A stretch of DNA of 6,812 nucleotides from Alphaproteobacteria bacterium (GTDB taxonomy: Bacteria > Pseudomonadota > Alphaproteobacteria > Rhodobacterales > Rhodobacteraceae), in the NCBI GenBank assembly GCA_024279075.1, contig JAJRRX010000204.1, positions 1 to 6,812 of the forward strand, in the 5' to 3' direction. Of the stretch, positions 6,696-6,812 are shown one piece after another (the stretch's first letter is position 1; every line of letters begins with the position of its first letter). The position numbers and the translations under genes are program-made. Below the pieces are notes generated by a model. That model saw only the letters and a list, made by a program, of their open reading frames with translations. It made no database searches and was not told where the DNA came from.

Positions 6696-6812
6696 ATGCG
6701 TAAAACCGCCATCTTTTTGGTGCTTATTCTCGCCTCATGTGTGCGAGAAAGCCAGCCCCCTATGCGGCAGGATGATGCCTGCTCTATCCTTGACCAACGC
6801 CCCGGTTGGCTG
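6696..6812 (+). CDS. Lipoprotein, probable SLT-type lytic transglycosylase (5' part, 3' end outside window)
   Basis: The frame runs from ATG 6696 to the window edge, giving the first 39 residues. It begins with a short lipoprotein signal peptide: basic MRK, a hydrophobic core (TAIFLVLIL), then the lipobox LASC with the lipidated Cys15. After cleavage the protein would be anchored in the outer or inner membrane facing the periplasm. The following DACSILDQRPGW resembles the segment just before the catalytic domain in small SLT-domain lipoproteins of Rhodobacterales, where a CSI-x-RPGW-like stretch precedes the muramidase fold. The catalytic Glu and the rest of the domain lie outside the window, so the enzyme assignment is an inference. 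The Shine-Dalgarno is weak: AGG at 6690-6692, only 3 bases from the ATG. The TATAAT upstream suggests its own promoter. Confidence 0.6.
   Translation, partial: MRKTAIFLVLILASCVRESQPPMRQDDACSILDQRPGWL

Noticed and set aside
1..6812. Search for insertion sequences, tRNA genes, CRISPR arrays, attachment sites or frameshifted genes
   Set aside because: None were seen. The coding frames are intact, neighbouring genes are tightly packed, and no repeat arrays or transposase-like products are present.

Overview
The window looks like chromosomal DNA of a GC-rich alphaproteobacterium, most likely of the Rhodobacterales. That placement is inferred from codon use, from the gene order (respiratory nitrate reductase followed by a parvulin), and from the style of the truncated lipoprotein at the right edge. 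No database search was possible.

Positions 2-5581 hold the distal part of a respiratory nitrate reductase operon, all on the + strand: the C-terminal half of narG, then complete narH, narJ and narI, then a cytoplasmic parvulin-type peptidyl-prolyl isomerase. The genes are translationally packed. narG/narH and narI/parvulin overlap by ATGA, narH/narJ overlap by one base (TGATG), and narJ/narI are 12 bases apart. Each of the four internal starts has a good Shine-Dalgarno sequence. A strong intrinsic terminator (5587-5639) closes the unit. NarI takes electrons from quinol through two b hemes, NarH passes them along four Fe-S clusters, and NarG reduces nitrate on the cytoplasmic face. NarJ is the chaperone for molybdenum cofactor loading and membrane assembly. 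The parvulin probably helps folding or assembly of the same complex.

Positions 5640-6618 hold a short intergenic region and a monocistronic AEC-family (auxin efflux carrier-like) permease. Positions 6619-6695 are an AT-rich gap with a perfect TATAAT. The window ends inside a small lipoprotein gene (6696 onward) whose first residues resemble SLT-type transglycosylase lipoproteins.

No undescribed system is evident: the genes are recognisable and ordinary for a denitrifying or nitrate-respiring bacterium. The structures worth a second look are two perfect 10-bp inverted repeats with tiny loops. They lie just inside the coding sequences of the two assembly-factor genes (narJ and the parvulin) and could act at the mRNA level.
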